From NCBI GenBank assembly GCA_003427395.1, contig BFEA01000346.1, positions 1,432,357-1,459,358 on the forward strand: DNA of 27,002 nt, in the 5' to 3' direction. The stretch's first letter is position 1. The number at the start of each line of letters is the position of its first letter. Shown here piece after piece: positions 1 to 9,648 of the stretch. A model generated the notes under the pieces. It ran no database searches, had not been told where the DNA came from, and saw nothing but the letters and a program-made list of their open reading frames with translations. This stretch comes from Chara braunii (Eukaryota; Streptophyta; Charophyceae; Charales; Characeae). The translations under genes and the position numbers were made by a program.

Positions 1-58
1 CTGAAAAGCACGTGGTGAGTTGGCCTGCTACTGCCCAGATAATCACGTGCTCCGTGCT

Positions 59-110
59 CCCATAACTGCTGAAACACGGACCTTGATGCGAATCTACACC
101 ATATATAGTT
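59..110 (+). repeat. tRNA-derived SINE-like fragment, copy 1
   Basis: The string CCATAACTGCTGAAACAC near 60-77, followed by GGACCT and a degenerate box-B-like GATGCGAATC, recurs on the minus strand near 925-985 and in weaker form near 9549-9648. The box-A side of this copy is eroded. It is identified only by resemblance to the other two copies. Confidence 0.5.
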
Positions 111-258
111 GGTGTCCTACATGTCCTTAGTACATTTAATTTCAATTTAGGTAAACAACAAGTTCCAAATAATGGGAACTACCCAATAATAAATAAGAAA
201 AAGCTATCCTTGTCACTCATTACTGAGTATCCTCAAAATCTAGACATTCTCGACACAC

Positions 259-296
259 TTGCAAGAGCGGCGCTCTACCAGCTGAGCTATACCCCC
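259..296 (-). pseudogene. trnA-UGC: 5' half of a plastid-type tRNA-Ala(UGC)
   Basis: Read from 296 down to 259, the 38 bases form the first half of a plastid or bacterial-style tRNA. It has acceptor strand GGGGGTA, D-arm GCTC...GAGC, anticodon-stem 5' strand CCGCT and loop CTTGCAA with anticodon TGC. The 3' half is missing: the next bases are GTGTG rather than the complementary AGCGG. Plastid trnA-UGC is known to contain a group II intron at this position, and GTGTG fits the GUGYG intron 5' consensus. The piece may therefore be an intron-containing plastid fragment transferred to the nucleus. Further homology to the plastid intron could not be judged by eye. It cannot make a functional tRNA as it stands. 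Confidence 0.72.
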
Positions 297-436
297 ATCA
301 TCCAAACACTCAATCTAATTTCACTCATCTAAGAATCAATAGATCAACTACAATCTGTTTGAGAAGTGCCACTTTCGTGGAGAGGAGGCCCTTGCTAATT
401 ATTTGCAGGGGCCTCTAGGATTATGATAAAGGGCTG

Positions 437-457
437 CTCTCTCTCTCTCTCTCTCTC
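437..457 (+). repeat. (CT)n microsatellite
   Basis: About ten uninterrupted CT units, followed directly by a GGGCGCGCGCGCAC alternating GC stretch. Confidence 0.95.
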
Positions 458-532
458 GGGCGCGCGCGCACGTGCATGAGTTTTCAGGGATCACAGCAGT
501 GTTGGTGGGGTTATTAGGGATTCTGGACCCAA

Positions 533-655
533 TTTTTTTTTTTAAATTGTGAGGGGTGCCGTTGACCCCCGACCAGCGGGTGCCGACCAGCTGACCGGTC
601 GGCTGGTCAGCAGCCGACCAGTCAAGGGCCCCCGACTGTCGGGGTGTGCAACACT
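533..655 (-). mobile_element. GC-rich fold-back element with poly(A) tail, copy A
   Basis: On the minus strand this runs from AGTGTTGCACACCCC at 655 to a poly(A) tract (T run at 533-543). The body is about 100 bp of nested CTGGTCGG and GACCAGCC words that pair with each other. It aligns base for base over most of its length with plus-strand 26882-27001, which also starts AGTGTTGCA and ends in poly(A). No tRNA, 5S or 7SL promoter boxes are evident. A shared 5' end, internal body and A-tail suggest a short retroposed family. Target-site duplications were not found. Confidence 0.6.
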
Positions 656-698
656 GCCATGCGCAAATTAGTGATGCGCTCAGTTTTTAATTTCTTTC

Positions 699-701
<3 letters not shown>

Positions 702-771
<70 letters not shown>
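702..771 (+). repeat. (GA)n microsatellite, about 35 units
   Basis: Seventy bases of uninterrupted GA. The serine-leucine open frame on the minus strand here is an artefact of this repeat. Confidence 0.98.
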
Positions 772-774
<3 letters not shown>

Positions 775-924
775 GGATCCCCTTCACACGTATCAGAGGG
801 CCCATGCAGGTAATCTAAAGGGTCCTCGCAGCAATTTAGCGCAGAAGGCCTCGGTTGAAATGATGTCTCCACCAAAATTGAGGCAGGCAGTGAATATGAA
901 GTGAAGCACGAGCTGGCCGAATAA

Positions 925-990
925 ATACTGAGGATTCAAATTCAGGTCTGTGTTTCAGCAGTTATGGATTGCTCACTTAGCTACGCCCTG
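925..990 (-). mobile_element. tRNA-derived SINE-like sequence, copy 2 (box A and box B visible)
   Basis: Read on the minus strand, GTAGCTAAGTGAG (near 984-972) resembles a tRNA box A (TRGYNNARNNGG). AATTTGAATCC (942-932) resembles box B (GGTTCGANTCC). The roughly 30-base spacing between them is close to that in a tRNA. Between them is CATAACTGCTGAAACACAG, shared with positions 59-77, and the CAGACCTGAA block is shared with 9577-9586. The family is inferred from these three in-window copies. The 3' end and tail are not delimited. Confidence 0.55.
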
Positions 991-1151
991 TTAGTCTCCG
1001 CACATGGTTTTCAGGGCTTGGCTGCACTACTCCCCAAATGTGCAAAATTAGAACGAATCTTCTGCTAGAACTTGGAGTAATACGCCGCCATATGTTTTGT
1101 CTTTTGTGCATGTGGTGAGCAGAGGCCCTTTAGGGCCACTGCAGGTATTCC
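986..1151. other. Unassigned spacer
   Basis: No gene, RNA or repeat was recognised between the SINE-like copy and the 3' end of the LINE. Confidence 0.5.
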
Positions 1152-1849
1152 TTTTTAAAAAAAAAGAAACAGGCCCTTATGGCCCTGACTCCATTTCCAT
1201 TCTGGGGAGCATCAGTCCGGTTCCTATTCCACCGGCAGGTCAGAATAAAATGTTACATCAAGACACACACTCACGCTTCCTTCCGTCTGGCCGAAGGACC
1301 CCTGACCAGCATTAATTACTCCATCATCGTGGAGGATTGATCGTCGGCTTGCCTTGCTTCCACCTTTCCTCTCAGGTCCACATTATGAGCCTGTCAGATA
1401 AATAATAAAGACCAAGAAAGGTAAAAAGAAGCTGCGTAGGATGCAATCTCGGAAATTGCCCTTCAATGTTATGTGGCCTGTGATGGATCTTGTCCATCTG
1501 CTGGCTGGGATCTCTGCCTTCTTCACCCTGCTTCTGAGTTGTGCCAGTCTTTCCACCGTATGCAAAGGTCATTTATCTCTCCAACTTCACCCCCTGCGAG
1601 CCACACCTTAGTGAATGTTGCCTTGATTCTCCTCTGTTGCTCTTCGTCATCTGGCATGGAGTGTCTCGTCTTATGCCATTTGCAGAGAATCTCAGCCTGG
1701 ATGAAGGTCCTTGTCTCCGCTCATACCTTCTCCCTTGGCGTTGAGAGCCCCTCAATGGTTCTGTAGCACCTTTCCTTCCATATGGACCACAGCGTCACCT
1801 TTCTGATCATTCATATTCTCTCTGTCTTGTGGAATTGAGCTGCGATGTT

Positions 1850-3420
1850 AGTCCATAGAAGGAATTGGATGGGGTGCTCAGGGAGGGGGGTCGAGAAGAG
1901 GGAATCCCAGAGATCCCAGGCCCTCGCCCAGTATTCCACTGCCTCTCTACATCATATCAGGCAATGTAGCATATCTTCTGGTTCATTATCTGAACATACC
2001 GCACATCAGTCTGAACTGTTGGGGCAATTCTGACTTCTTCTAATATGCAGTCACTGATTAACCGGTAGAGCCACGTACGAGATGAGCCATTGGAGGCTTC
2101 TGATTTTGACCGGACGGATTGATTTGAATGTCTTCCATGGTATTTGTGGGATCAGACTAGCATCGTGGACTAGTAACTTCTGCCATCTATTCTTGATCGT
2201 TGGGTCAGGATCCTTCGTTTTGAGGAGTAAGTTGTATCACAGTTTGACTGTCTATTCCTGGATGGGGACATTCGTTTTGAGACTTCTGCTTCTATCTGGT
2301 GTCCAAGCCTGCTCTGCTGGATCAAATTCCAGATCTTGAATCGCCGTAGCTATTCTGAAGATTGTTTTTGGCCACGATCCCGACACTCATATTTTTCTGA
2401 GAACAAAAGGGTTTAGGACTGTTTTTTCCACCTCCTTATTCATGATAGATGGGAGGCCTTGCGTGGAGGGGGTAATTGGAAAAGAGGTAAACACACCCAG
2501 GGTATCCGACCCTTGCTGTTTATGGGAGAACTGATAGGCCTTTGAAGGCGTTAAATCCTGCACCCTCACTCCGCATTCACCCGATTTCCAGGTTGAGATT
2601 TCGCTCAACAACTCCTTCCAGCCTTCTGGGATGCAGTGGGTAATGGATTGTAAGTTCTCATCTCGTTGGTGACATCCTTTGAGCTGGAAGGCCAGTTCCT
2701 GTTCTGTCACCCAGTCCTTTTTCTCCTCATTCCACAGATGGCTCACTTTTCTAACTCCATGTTTGATCCACGATAACCATCTCCTTCCTCTAGGCTTAAG
2801 GTATAGTTGGTGATCACTTCGTCTCTTACCCATGGATTACCAAACAGGGGTTGCCTCAATACCTCATCTTTGGATTTGGGTCCACCCACCTTCTTCGGCA
2901 TGACTTCCCACCATATCCGTAGCAATGCAGTCCAATATGGTGTGGGGGGCCTGGTTTTGTTTGGACCGACTCCTCTTCTCCAATTTCTGCATCCTGTGCT
3001 TGGGATCCATTCCTGTGTCATTACCCAGAGGGCCAGAACAGACCGGACATGTTTGCTGGTGAGGCTGTCGGTGCTAGGCCGCTGATGCTATCCAAGGCCA
3101 GTTTGTTTCATGCCGTCCCAGGTTTAGTCAGAAGTTTGACTATCCATTTAACTTGTAAGGCTTTGGTTTCCTGTTCGGGGTCTACGATACCAAGACCTCC
3201 TCTGGCTGGTTCCCTTGTGACGTAGTGTCATGCTATCTTTGGTATACAGTTCTCTTTGTTGCGATCTCCCGACCATAAGTATGCTCTTGCTTTGCGGTTA
3301 AGTTCCTTGACTGTATGGTCCGGAACTGTCCAGATTGACGCTATACACCACATCATTGAAAAAATAGATGTGTTGATGGCAAGTGCTCGCCCCAACAATG
3401 ATGTGAATGTGCTACCCATC
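1850..3420 (-). pseudogene. LINE copy 1 ORF2 C-terminal part (post-RT region and zf-RVT remnant)
   Basis: Broken minus-strand frames at 3228-3419, 2743-3021 and 2387-2833 match the region downstream of the RT in LINE copy 2. Shared words include FTSLLGRAL, NTSIFSMMW, ASIWTVPD, KAYQFSHKQQGS (RAYQFSHKQQGS in copy 2) and PEGWK. The terminal CCHC-like zinc motif seen in copy 2 is present only as a degraded trace near 2040-1950. At least three frame changes separate these pieces. Confidence 0.75.
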
Positions 3421-3479
3421 TGCCTAGTTTGTTAATTTGTTTAACGAGTATATTTTGGGCCATTTGAGGGGCAAAGCCG

Positions 3480-4813
3480 TCTTTTGTCAGCAATATGCCT
3501 AGATATCACGTAGGGGTCTCAGGTGTCTCCCAAGTCATGTCTGCCTGGGCGCCTTGACGCTGGGGAAACTCCTCTTCCGATGGCCACCAGCCGATTGTTT
3601 TCTTCCAATTAATCTTCATTTCTGATGCCAGTCTGAAAGCTTCCATTGCTCTTACTAATGCGGTGAACGAGGAGTCTAAAGCTCTTACGAGGACCGTGAG
3701 ATCGTCTGCAAACATTACTACTGTCGGGAACTGTAGGTGGTGGGCTGTTCCTACATTTACCTCTGGTAGCCTGTGTATGGAGGGATCTTTATGTAGGAAT
3801 GAGGCTATCGCTTCCATCACGAAGAGCAAGATTGAGGGGGCTAGCGGGTCCCCCTGGCGAACTGACCGAGAGATTGGGTAGCAGTCAGATAGCAAGCCAT
3901 TGACTTGGACGCATCCTATGGCGTCATTGTACAGAATGCACACCCACTTCCTAAAATTTGGGCCCACTCCCATATTTTCCATGCTTGCATTGAGAAAGGC
4001 CCAGTTGACCTGGTCGTAGGCCTTTTCAAAATCCAAAAAAAGAATTGCTGTGTTTATCCTTTTTTCTCTCACTTTGTTGGCCGGTTCGTTGAGGGTCAGC
4101 ACATTGTCCAAGATGTACCTTCCAAGGATGAAGCCTGTTTGGTCTATATGAAAGCATTTGTCTGTCAGGTCTAGGATTCGAAAAGCCAGAGCTTTGGCTA
4201 GGATCTTATAGGGAAGGGTTAGAAGCGAGATGGGTCTATAGTTCCTGATATCTTCTTTCTCCCCTTTTTTGTACAACAATGTGACCACGCTGCTACTCGG
4301 TAGATTTCCCAGTCCCCCCTTGAACCAGCTGTCGTTGTAGAAGTTCAGCACATCGCCCCCTAAGAGTGGTCATAATTTTTCCCAGAATTCTTTTGTCAAC
4401 CCGTCGATTCCTGGTGACTTATTGTTGTTCGTACTTTGGACAACACCTTGCAGTTCTTCCATGATGATGGGCTTGTCCAGAGCTTCTGCTTGTTCTTGAG
4501 TTATCGTTTGTTCCAGGTATTGTAGCATCCTAGTCCGTGCCTCTCTAGTGCTGGGCGGAGTAGGCATAGGGGTCTTCATGTGATAGAGCTCTTCATAGAA
4601 TTCCTTGGCTACGTTCAGCATTCCTTCCCTGTCTGTCACTGTTTCATTTGGATTTGAGTGGGTTTTCAGGCTTTCTATCACGTTAGCCCTTGAGTTCGCT
4701 TTGATTCTTGCAAAGAAGTGTTTTTCTCTTGCCTTCTCGAAAATATCCGTGTAAAGTGCAGAAGAGGGGTTATCAATCAGATTTATCTCTGCAATCTTTA
4801 GGGTTGTTTCCAA
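3480..4813 (-). pseudogene. LINE copy 1 reverse transcriptase domain
   Basis: Two minus-strand frames, 4370-4813 (147 aa) and 3506-4351 (281 aa), hold the RT. In order they show NNNKSPGIDGLTKEFW (motif before finger 1), NYRPISLLTLPYKILAKALA, DQTGFILGRYI, AILFLDFEKAYDQVNW (motif A with catalytic Asp), VRQGDPLAPSILLF (motif B) and MFADDLTVLV (motif C, catalytic DD). RT copies the element RNA at the nicked target in target-primed reverse transcription. A frame change separates the two frames at about 4351-4370. The second ends at a TGA after ETPT where copy 2 has an Arg codon (CGG), a change consistent with CpG decay. Confidence 0.92.
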
Positions 4814-4861
4814 TTATTGTTTCCTTTGTTTCCTGTCGGTCGCTAATTTCCTCGAAATTCT

Positions 4862-5985
4862 AGCAACTCCAAGGAATATGAGTGTGAGCGATATACATAA
4901 AACCAAGTTGCGAAATCACACAGCTGAACAAGTAGTTATGTCCCAAGCAGAGAGTACAAATGCACCGAGAAAACCATCCATATAGAGCAATACAATGAAG
5001 TAATGAGCCAATGTCCAAGCGCGCAGGCCACACCAACATAGTATCCAAAGTCGCTTTCTCCTGTCCGGCGCTCGGCGCCCAGCCTACTCTACCTGACTAG
5101 CCTACCTACAGCCGGTTCACGCAACAGGATCACTTTGACTCTCGAAGACCAATGTACATGACTGCCAACACCATTGCCGACCTCTCTTCATGTACCAGGT
5201 ACGTATCTCGTCACCCTCAATCAGACCTTGATTACCCCACACAGCGCCTCCCTCCCTGAAGACCACCCGATCATCCGTTGTACCCCCTGGCACCCAGCAG
5301 CCCGGCTATGGCTGCTTGCGCCCTGCTGCCCTGCAGCGCCCCACAACACCTCTCGCGGCCTGTCAGTGCCCTTGGCAGCACCGCAGCATCAAGCGAGAGT
5401 GCAACAACACTTTCGCATTGCCAGCGCTGGCCAGAATGCCTGGCCTGGGCTGCTTCCTTCCTTTTGTGGAAGTGGCAGCCTCCTGGATGCTGCGTGCGGC
5501 TTGGCTGGAAGCTTCCAGTAGCTTCCGGTTGGGTCCCAGACCCGGCGCCCAGGCCCGAGGCTACAGTTGAGGGCCTGGGCCCTTTGCAGTTAGGCACGGC
5601 CTGAGTCTCCAGACTTGGGCTGTTTGCTGTATCTATGCAGGGCTCCTAGGCAGGTGTGCTGGCACTGCTGCTTTTACCAAGGGCCGAAGGCCTGCTTCCC
5701 AATGTATCGGCCCTGCTTTGTGTATGTGTGCCCAGGCGCAACTGTCAAGGCCTGGGCCAACTGTATGACACATCAATATGAGGCTCACGCGTCTTCCCAA
5801 CCAACTGGCGTGCTGCGAGAGCCTGAATACCCACATATGGAAATGTCGAATTTTGCCTTTGATGAATATTCAGGCCCACCTTCACTTAGGGCGGGCACTT
5901 GGCTTGCTGGGGGGCTTAGCCCATAACAATGTGATGTCTGATAGGGCCACTTGAGGGCTTGTTCCTCACACAACCATTTGTGATA
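4862..5985. other. 1.1-kb insertion within LINE copy 1
   Basis: LINE copy 2 passes from the endonuclease to the RT linker across about 150 bp (17230-17390). Copy 1 has an extra 1.1 kb at the same place. The sequence is GC-rich in its middle (5270-5760) with repeated GGCCTGGGCC-type words. Several overlapping open frames occur on both strands, but none resembles a known protein. Clear terminal repeats or a target duplication were not found, so the class is unknown. Both boundaries are good to about 15 bp. Confidence 0.55.
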
Positions 5986-6076
5986 ATGTGGAGTAGCTTT
6001 CCTGAAACCACTCCCACCGATCTTGTACGGGTAGGTAGGCACCCCTCAAATTTTGCCAACACTCCTGAACTCCTGC

Positions 6077-6988
6077 CTAGTTGTTGAGTTTGTGAAAGCT
6101 AAACCCCTTTTTGACATACTGCTCGAAGCTGATTATAAGTTCGATGAGTTTGTGGTCGAAACCCGGGTACGGTGCGAGGTGCAGGATCTCGACGCTTTTG
6201 GTTGTCCCCATTAGTGTCCCTGAGATCAAGAAGTAGTCAATGAAGGAGAAAGCATGGTTCTTTTTAACCAATGTAAAGGGTCTTGTCCCCGGATGCAAAG
6301 TTTTGGATAGGCACCGCCTCCTGTGTGAGCTGAGCACCCGAGGACCTAGTTATATAATTAGTGGTGGAGTCTATAGTTGCGTTCCAATCACCGGCCAAAA
6401 CGCAGGGCGACAAAGGGGGGATCGGATGTCCGATGTTTATTATTATTGTCGATCTGACTGAACAGCTGTTTGGTGAATATACATTGACTATTCTGAATTC
6501 TTCCTCCTTCCACTTTACATCTATAACGCACCATCTACCGTCTACCGTATTATTATGAATTCTTCCTCCTTCCACTTTACATCCATAACGCACCATCTAC
6601 CGTCTACCGTATCCGCCTCTTTGCCCACTATCGACCGTGTCGTATATAGGCGAGAAGATTTGGGCATAAGGATGGTTGTTCCTTTCATGCTTAATGTATT
6701 ATCTGAGGACCATATTTCGTCCTTCATTCCTCTCAGTTTCCTTGATAAGAGTTTTCGAATTCTGTTGTGTTCTGCTGAGTAGGTGAGACGAGTTTCTTGC
6801 AGCAATATGATACCTGTCAGTTTATTTGTGTGAACGGTAAGTCCTTTGATTATGTCATTCATTTTTTCTTCTCCGTTCACAATGTTTTCGTGGCCGTTAA
6901 TATTCCAGCTCCTAACGACTACACCTTGTGTCTTCCAATCCACCCGGACTTCCTTTACGTTTGCCCCCTTTCTAAAAGTCTCCATCAT
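6077..6988 (-). pseudogene. LINE copy 1 apurinic-like endonuclease domain
   Basis: This is the N-terminal domain of ORF2, which nicks target DNA to prime reverse transcription. It is spread over three overlapping minus-strand frames (6542-6988, 6264-6596, 6077-6337). Motifs in order are SWNINGHEN, LLQETRL (catalytic Glu), GRWCVMDVKW, IVNVYSPNS, LAGDWNATID (catalytic Asp and Asn), FSFIDYFLIS and GFDHKLIELI (His of the DH pair). One frame break is caused by a 62-bp tandem duplication at 6495-6612. The start at MMETFRKG is only the first Met in frame. Confidence 0.85.
6495..6612 (-). repeat. 62-bp tandem duplication inside the endonuclease region
   Basis: Positions 6495-6550 and 6557-6612 are 56-bp direct copies differing at one base, joined by TATTAT. 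The period of 62 is not a multiple of three and shifts the endonuclease reading frame. LINE copy 2 has this segment only once. Confidence 0.92.
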
Positions 6989-7019
6989 TGAGGCTACAGG
7001 GAATAGGCAAGGGGTATAA

Positions 7020-9235
7020 TCATAGAGGTAGACAGCCTAGGAGGGGGCCTGATCGCTCGCATCCATCCCTTGTGACGCATCACTCGGCGGGTCCTGTTGC
7101 CCAGTGGTGGCCGAATCATCTAGCTTGCATTCCCCTACACTTCCATTGATTCCCTGTCCGGGGACAAGGGCCGACTTTGACCCTGCTCCCTCGCCCTCAT
7201 CTTGCTACTCCTCCATATCGCTTCTATAATCTCTCTCCAGATCTATAGGAAACACTCTAGAGTCCAGATCGTTATCTCCCTTCAAAATCCTAGAAGTCAA
7301 GAGGTGTGCCAAGAGACCGCCAACAGTTCCGCTGGAATGCCGGGTGCCTCTCTAGGTCCATATGATGGTCCTGCTGGTCCTCCTGGCCGGCTTGGGAGGA
7401 TCTGTCCTCCTGACCAACGTCCAAGGCAACTATTTCGAACCCGTTTGTTACCTTTTCTTGAAGAATACTGGTGACATTCTGTCCTTCCTCAATCCTTGGG
7501 ATTGTGACGGACACATCTGTGGCGAGCTGCCATTTCCCTCTTTCTCGACATACCTGGCCGCAATCAGCGGGCGGGTGTCCATCAATGTCAGTCGAGCTGA
7601 TTTGGCCGAGGCCACCACATGTGGTACCTCCCCATTGGCGATGTGTTGAATGGTAGTGAACTCTGGTGTGTACTCTGCGTTCCACTTAATTAATTTTTCT
7701 GTCTGGGACACGACCACGGCCACTCCTTTTTCCAATAGCAAGCGTGTTGATCCCTCTTCTGCCGCCGTTTGATCCACATTTGGTTCCTTCTTTCTCTGAC
7801 TTTTCCCTGTTTTCCATTTCTTTGGCCGCAGATCCTGAAAGTGGTCTTTGGTGTTGAGGACTGTCTTGTCTGCTAACCCTTGTTTTCTTGCCCTCTTTTT
7901 TTTGCATATCTGAAAGCAGTGTATTCAGAAAATTCCTCTGCCTTCTCTTTCTTCAGTGTGTCATACTGATTTTTTGACTTCTCAATGCCAGCGATTATCC
8001 CATTCTTCCCATTTTTTTGGGATCTCTCAATGTGCTTCAGACAGGCCGCTCTGATGTCAAGTGCATGCCCTCTCTCCCTTTCGGCCTTTTCGATATATTC
8101 CCTCAACCAGTGAAGAGACCGTTGGGACTCTGATGCACTATCTGTGGCTGTCTCCCCTGTCCCTCACTTTCCTTGCTTGCTTTGCTATCTACCCCGTCAT
8201 CTAGGGAATCAGAACCCGTAATTATCCTTCCCTCTTCTGCATGGGTCTATTCTGTCCCCTTCTTCTCCTCCAAATTACTTGCCTTCCTTTTCCTGAGACC
8301 CATCTCTGTCATCCCCTGGAAGTCATCCAGCGTGCGTTTGTTGGCGTGCGTTTGTTGCAAGTTTGTGTCTTGGCCCTTTTTTGTTGGGCCTCTTGTTCCA
8401 ACTGTCTCAGAAATTACTGAAGAGCTGCTGGTTCTTTGCTGTATAGTTCTGCCTGTTCTTGGACTGCGTCCAAGTCCCACAACAGATCTTCCCTGACCTT
8501 TTCTTCTCTAACCACACGAGAGTCGATTAATGGGTTGGTGTTTATCTTTGTTGGATTCCCTGTCACTTTGCCTGTTGCTTTCTTCTGCCATTTGCTATCT
8601 GCATGGGGAAAAATGCTCATTTTTTTTCCCGACGTTCCTAATCGGTGTAATGCCACACCCAATCTGGGTCATCCAAGTTGTTGTAGAACACCCCACCATC
8701 GTAGTTGGAATCTACACTGAACCAGGTGCCCGGGACATCCTCAAACTTCAGGCAATTCGGATCAGTTCCCCTATGACCGCGTTCCCTGCATCTGAAACAG
8801 ATCGGAGAAGTCTTGGTAGAGACCTTGACTTCTAGTGCTCTGCTCTCTATCTGGAATTTCCATGTCAGTGGAAAAACAGGGGGGTCAGCTGTCCTTACTT
8901 CTAGCAGGGCCGTCATGGAGCCACAGTGAGGTGCTAGGAAATCTGGAGTCGGCATGATCCATTTGAGGATTTTATTTGCAGGATACTGTCTCTCCAGTTT
9001 GTCAACCAGCAGACCATGGAATCCCGGTTCAATGTGGCTCCATGATCCTGGCATGAGGTGCTAGGAAATCTGGAGTCGGCAGGATCCATTTGAGGATTTT
9101 ATTTGTCGGATAGTGTCTCTCCAGTTTGTCAACCAGCAAACCATGGAATCCCGGTTCAATGTTGTCAAATTGAACCCAAAAATTCTCTTTCATCAGTGTT
9201 TGCTTGTATGAGACACGTGTTCCTAAGAAAAGCAA
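7020..9235 (-). pseudogene. LINE copy 1 ORF1 (gag-like, zinc knuckle)
   Basis: The N-terminal part (9235-8638) reads ENFWVQFDNIEPGFHGLL and then KILKWIMPTPDFLAPH. The zinc knuckle CFRCRERGHRGTDPNC follows at 8799-8752, spaced CX2CX4HX6C instead of the usual CX2CX4HX4C. The rest (8662-7290) is lysine- and glutamate-rich and split across at least five frames. ORF1 proteins of plant L1s bind the element RNA. The segment IEPGFHGLL...DFLAPH occurs twice because of a 127-bp tandem duplication. The beginning may be truncated, because the element ends just next to a terminal-inverted-repeat element at 9249. Confidence 0.75.
8928..9162 (-). repeat. 127-bp-period direct duplication in ORF1 with inverted joint
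   Basis: Positions 8928-9035 and 9055-9162 are 108-bp copies with five differences. The 19-bp joint between them (9036-9054) begins GGCTCCATGA, the exact reverse complement of TCATGGAGCC at 8913-8922 just before the first copy. Confidence 0.9.
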
Positions 9236-9248
9236 AATGAGAAAAATG

Positions 9249-9540
9249 CTAGGCTACCAGCCGGGCCGCCCGGGCTGCCTGGGTCACCTGGGCGGTCCGG
9301 CCGTGCAAGGGCCAGGGAAGGTCCCAGATGAAGGGAAAAAAAAAAATAAAAAAAAAATCCGAAAACAAACTATGTTATACAGAAAAATAAACTGAACAAC
9401 TTTTGCCTCAGGGTCACATCGAAATTCTTTACAAAATTTTAAATAAAAATTTTAATTCAAAAATCTTTTTTATTTTTTTATTTTTTCATTTCTTTTTGGC
9501 CCGGCCGGGCAAGTGGACCCGGGCCACTCTGGTAGCCTAG
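9249..9540. mobile_element. GC-rich element with 12-bp terminal inverted repeats, copy 1
   Basis: It begins CTAGGCTACCAG and ends CTGGTAGCCTAG, an exact 12-bp inverted repeat. Both ends lead into CCGGGCC-rich sequence. The interior is A/T-rich and includes a block CAGGGTCACATC that recurs inverted in copy 2. At 292 bp with no coding capacity it resembles a miniature inverted-repeat transposon or another fold-back element. A target duplication is not clear (GAAAAATG on the left, GAAAAAAG on the right). Confidence 0.65.
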
Positions 9541-9548
9541 GAAAAAAG

Positions 9549-9648
9549 AAAATTAGTGACTCGTTACCGTGATGCACAGACCTGAATTCGAATCCAGACT
9601 ATATATTCTCGGCGACCTGAATTCGAATCCAGACTATATATTCTCGGC
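9549..9648 (+). mobile_element. tRNA-derived SINE-like copy 3 with exact 35-bp tandem duplication
   Basis: The segment TTAGTGACTCGTTACC, then GCACAGACCTGAATTCGAATCC, aligns with copy 2 near 925-985 (plus-strand orientation here). The unit GACCTGAATTCGAATCC... ending CTCGGC is repeated exactly, at 9579-9613 and 9614-9648, so the box-B-like element is present twice. Confidence 0.55.

Larger units (their letters stand above)
1152..9235 (-). mobile_element. L1-type LINE, old and decayed, LINE copy 1
   Basis: The element is read from right to left. From 5' to 3' it has an ORF1 (gag-like, zinc knuckle) remnant at 9235-7020, then ORF2 with endonuclease (6988-6077), reverse transcriptase (4813-3480) and a decayed C-terminal zf-RVT region. 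A 3' UTR of about 230 bp ends near 1152 in a short A-rich tail. The 3' UTR aligns with that of LINE copy 2 (13303-13507), including the block that reads CTGGGGAGCATCAGTCCGGT on the plus strand. It carries many frameshifts, stops, two tandem duplications and a 1.1-kb insertion (about 4862-5985). Without the insertion it would be near 7 kb, a usual L1 length in plants. I could not find a convincing target-site duplication, so the outer limits are approximate. Confidence 0.85.

Noticed and set aside
687-875. Ser-Leu and Arg-Glu repeat proteins here, at 19019-19406 and at 23218-23412
   Set aside because: These are translations of (GA)n and (CT)n microsatellites.
5271-5604. Long overlapping open frames on both strands (84 to 115 codons)
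   Set aside because: They lie in a GC-rich insertion where stop codons are rare, overlap on both strands, and show no recognisable domain.
4862-5985. Terminal inverted repeat of the insertion (AGCAACTCCA and AGCTACTCCA inverted)
   Set aside because: The right-hand copy also belongs to the LINE sequence shared with copy 2, so it is not an end of the insert.
1152-9235. Target duplication for LINE copy 1 (GTATTCCT against GTGTTCCT)
   Set aside because: Only eight bases with a mismatch, easily due to chance.
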